Positions 63,664-64,000 of a stretch of 64,000 bases of DNA are shown in pieces; within the stretch, counting starts at the first letter, position 1, and every line of letters begins with the position of its first letter. The position numbers and the translations under genes are program-made. The notes below the pieces were generated by a model that saw only the letters and a list, made by a program, of their open reading frames with translations, searched no databases and was not told the DNA's origin. Source of the stretch: Epinephelus fuscoguttatus (lineage: Eukaryota > Chordata > Actinopteri > Perciformes > Serranidae); assembly GCF_011397635.1 (NCBI RefSeq), contig NC_064758.1:14218013-14282012 (forward strand), given 5' to 3'.

Positions 63664-64000
63664 GTAAAGCCACAGTAATACCACTTTTCCCACATTTCTA
63701 ATTGTGTCTAATTGTAATCAGCCTCTTTTAACTAATTTTAATGGGTTTTTCTGGCCTGTAAACTCCCCTCTCTTCAACTTTGTTTACAGCAGGAGCAAAC
63801 AGCTATTTTCAGCAGTCAGAGTCCAGATAAATCCACCGTACACAACTCGCCGAGCACAACACAGACAAAGTTAGCAATTAGCTTGTGTACATATTGGAGC
63901 ATTTAGCACAAGGGTTCCCAAAGCTTTGATGACAGAGTGCCAATGTAGGAAGCCAGCGTATGATCGAGGGCTGCACAGGAATGGTGCACAAAAACAACAT

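Overview
This is a vertebrate nuclear window, almost certainly from a percomorph (spiny-rayed) teleost fish. It shows intron-rich genes with GT-AG (and one GC-AG) splicing, long AC/GT microsatellites, tRNA-derived SINEs of the type found in spiny-rayed fish, many short inverted-repeat elements, and protein sequences close to the human orthologues. I identified five protein-coding genes and rebuilt their coding exons by hand. In every complete gene the exon phases agree and the total length is a multiple of three.

Layout. Minus strand: plekhm2 (3389-21119, 20 coding exons, 1020 aa), ddost (22766-29892, 11 exons, 466 aa), zbtb17/Miz-1 (31334-40678, 14 coding exons, 926 aa, probably with a non-coding first exon near 42.9 kb) and hspb7 (45275-48594, 3 exons, 160 aa). 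Plus strand: the first five coding exons (211 aa) of a kidney-type chloride channel gene, clcnk, from 60991; it runs off the right edge. The zbtb17 - hspb7 - clcnk order is the same as human 1p36.13. plekhm2 and ddost are also human 1p36 genes but lie farther apart there.

Between genes. The first 3.4 kb looks like a long plekhm2 3' UTR. The plekhm2-ddost and ddost-zbtb17 gaps are short (about 1.1 and 0.5 kb) and hold a promoter and a poly(A) region each. The zbtb17-hspb7 gap holds about 630 bp of degenerate ATAGT satellite. The 12-kb gap between hspb7 and clcnk holds no recognisable gene; it contains a dead L1/Tx1-type LINE fragment, foldback and palindromic repeats, AT-rich simple sequence, microsatellites and a SINE.

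Roles. The genes do unrelated jobs: lysosome-kinesin coupling (PLEKHM2), ER N-glycosylation (DDOST), MYC-partner transcription factor (ZBTB17), cardiac/muscle small heat-shock protein (HSPB7) and epithelial chloride channel (CLC-K). Their adjacency is conserved linkage, not an operon. I found no CRISPR array, phage, viral gene or novel multi-gene system. The most notable observations are protein-level (the CLC-K gating valine, the paired kinesin-binding motifs of PLEKHM2, an AT-hook-like motif in the enlarged ZBTB17 linker) and structural (several mobile-element families with visible terminal repeats and target-site duplications, and a nearly perfect 51-bp palindrome).
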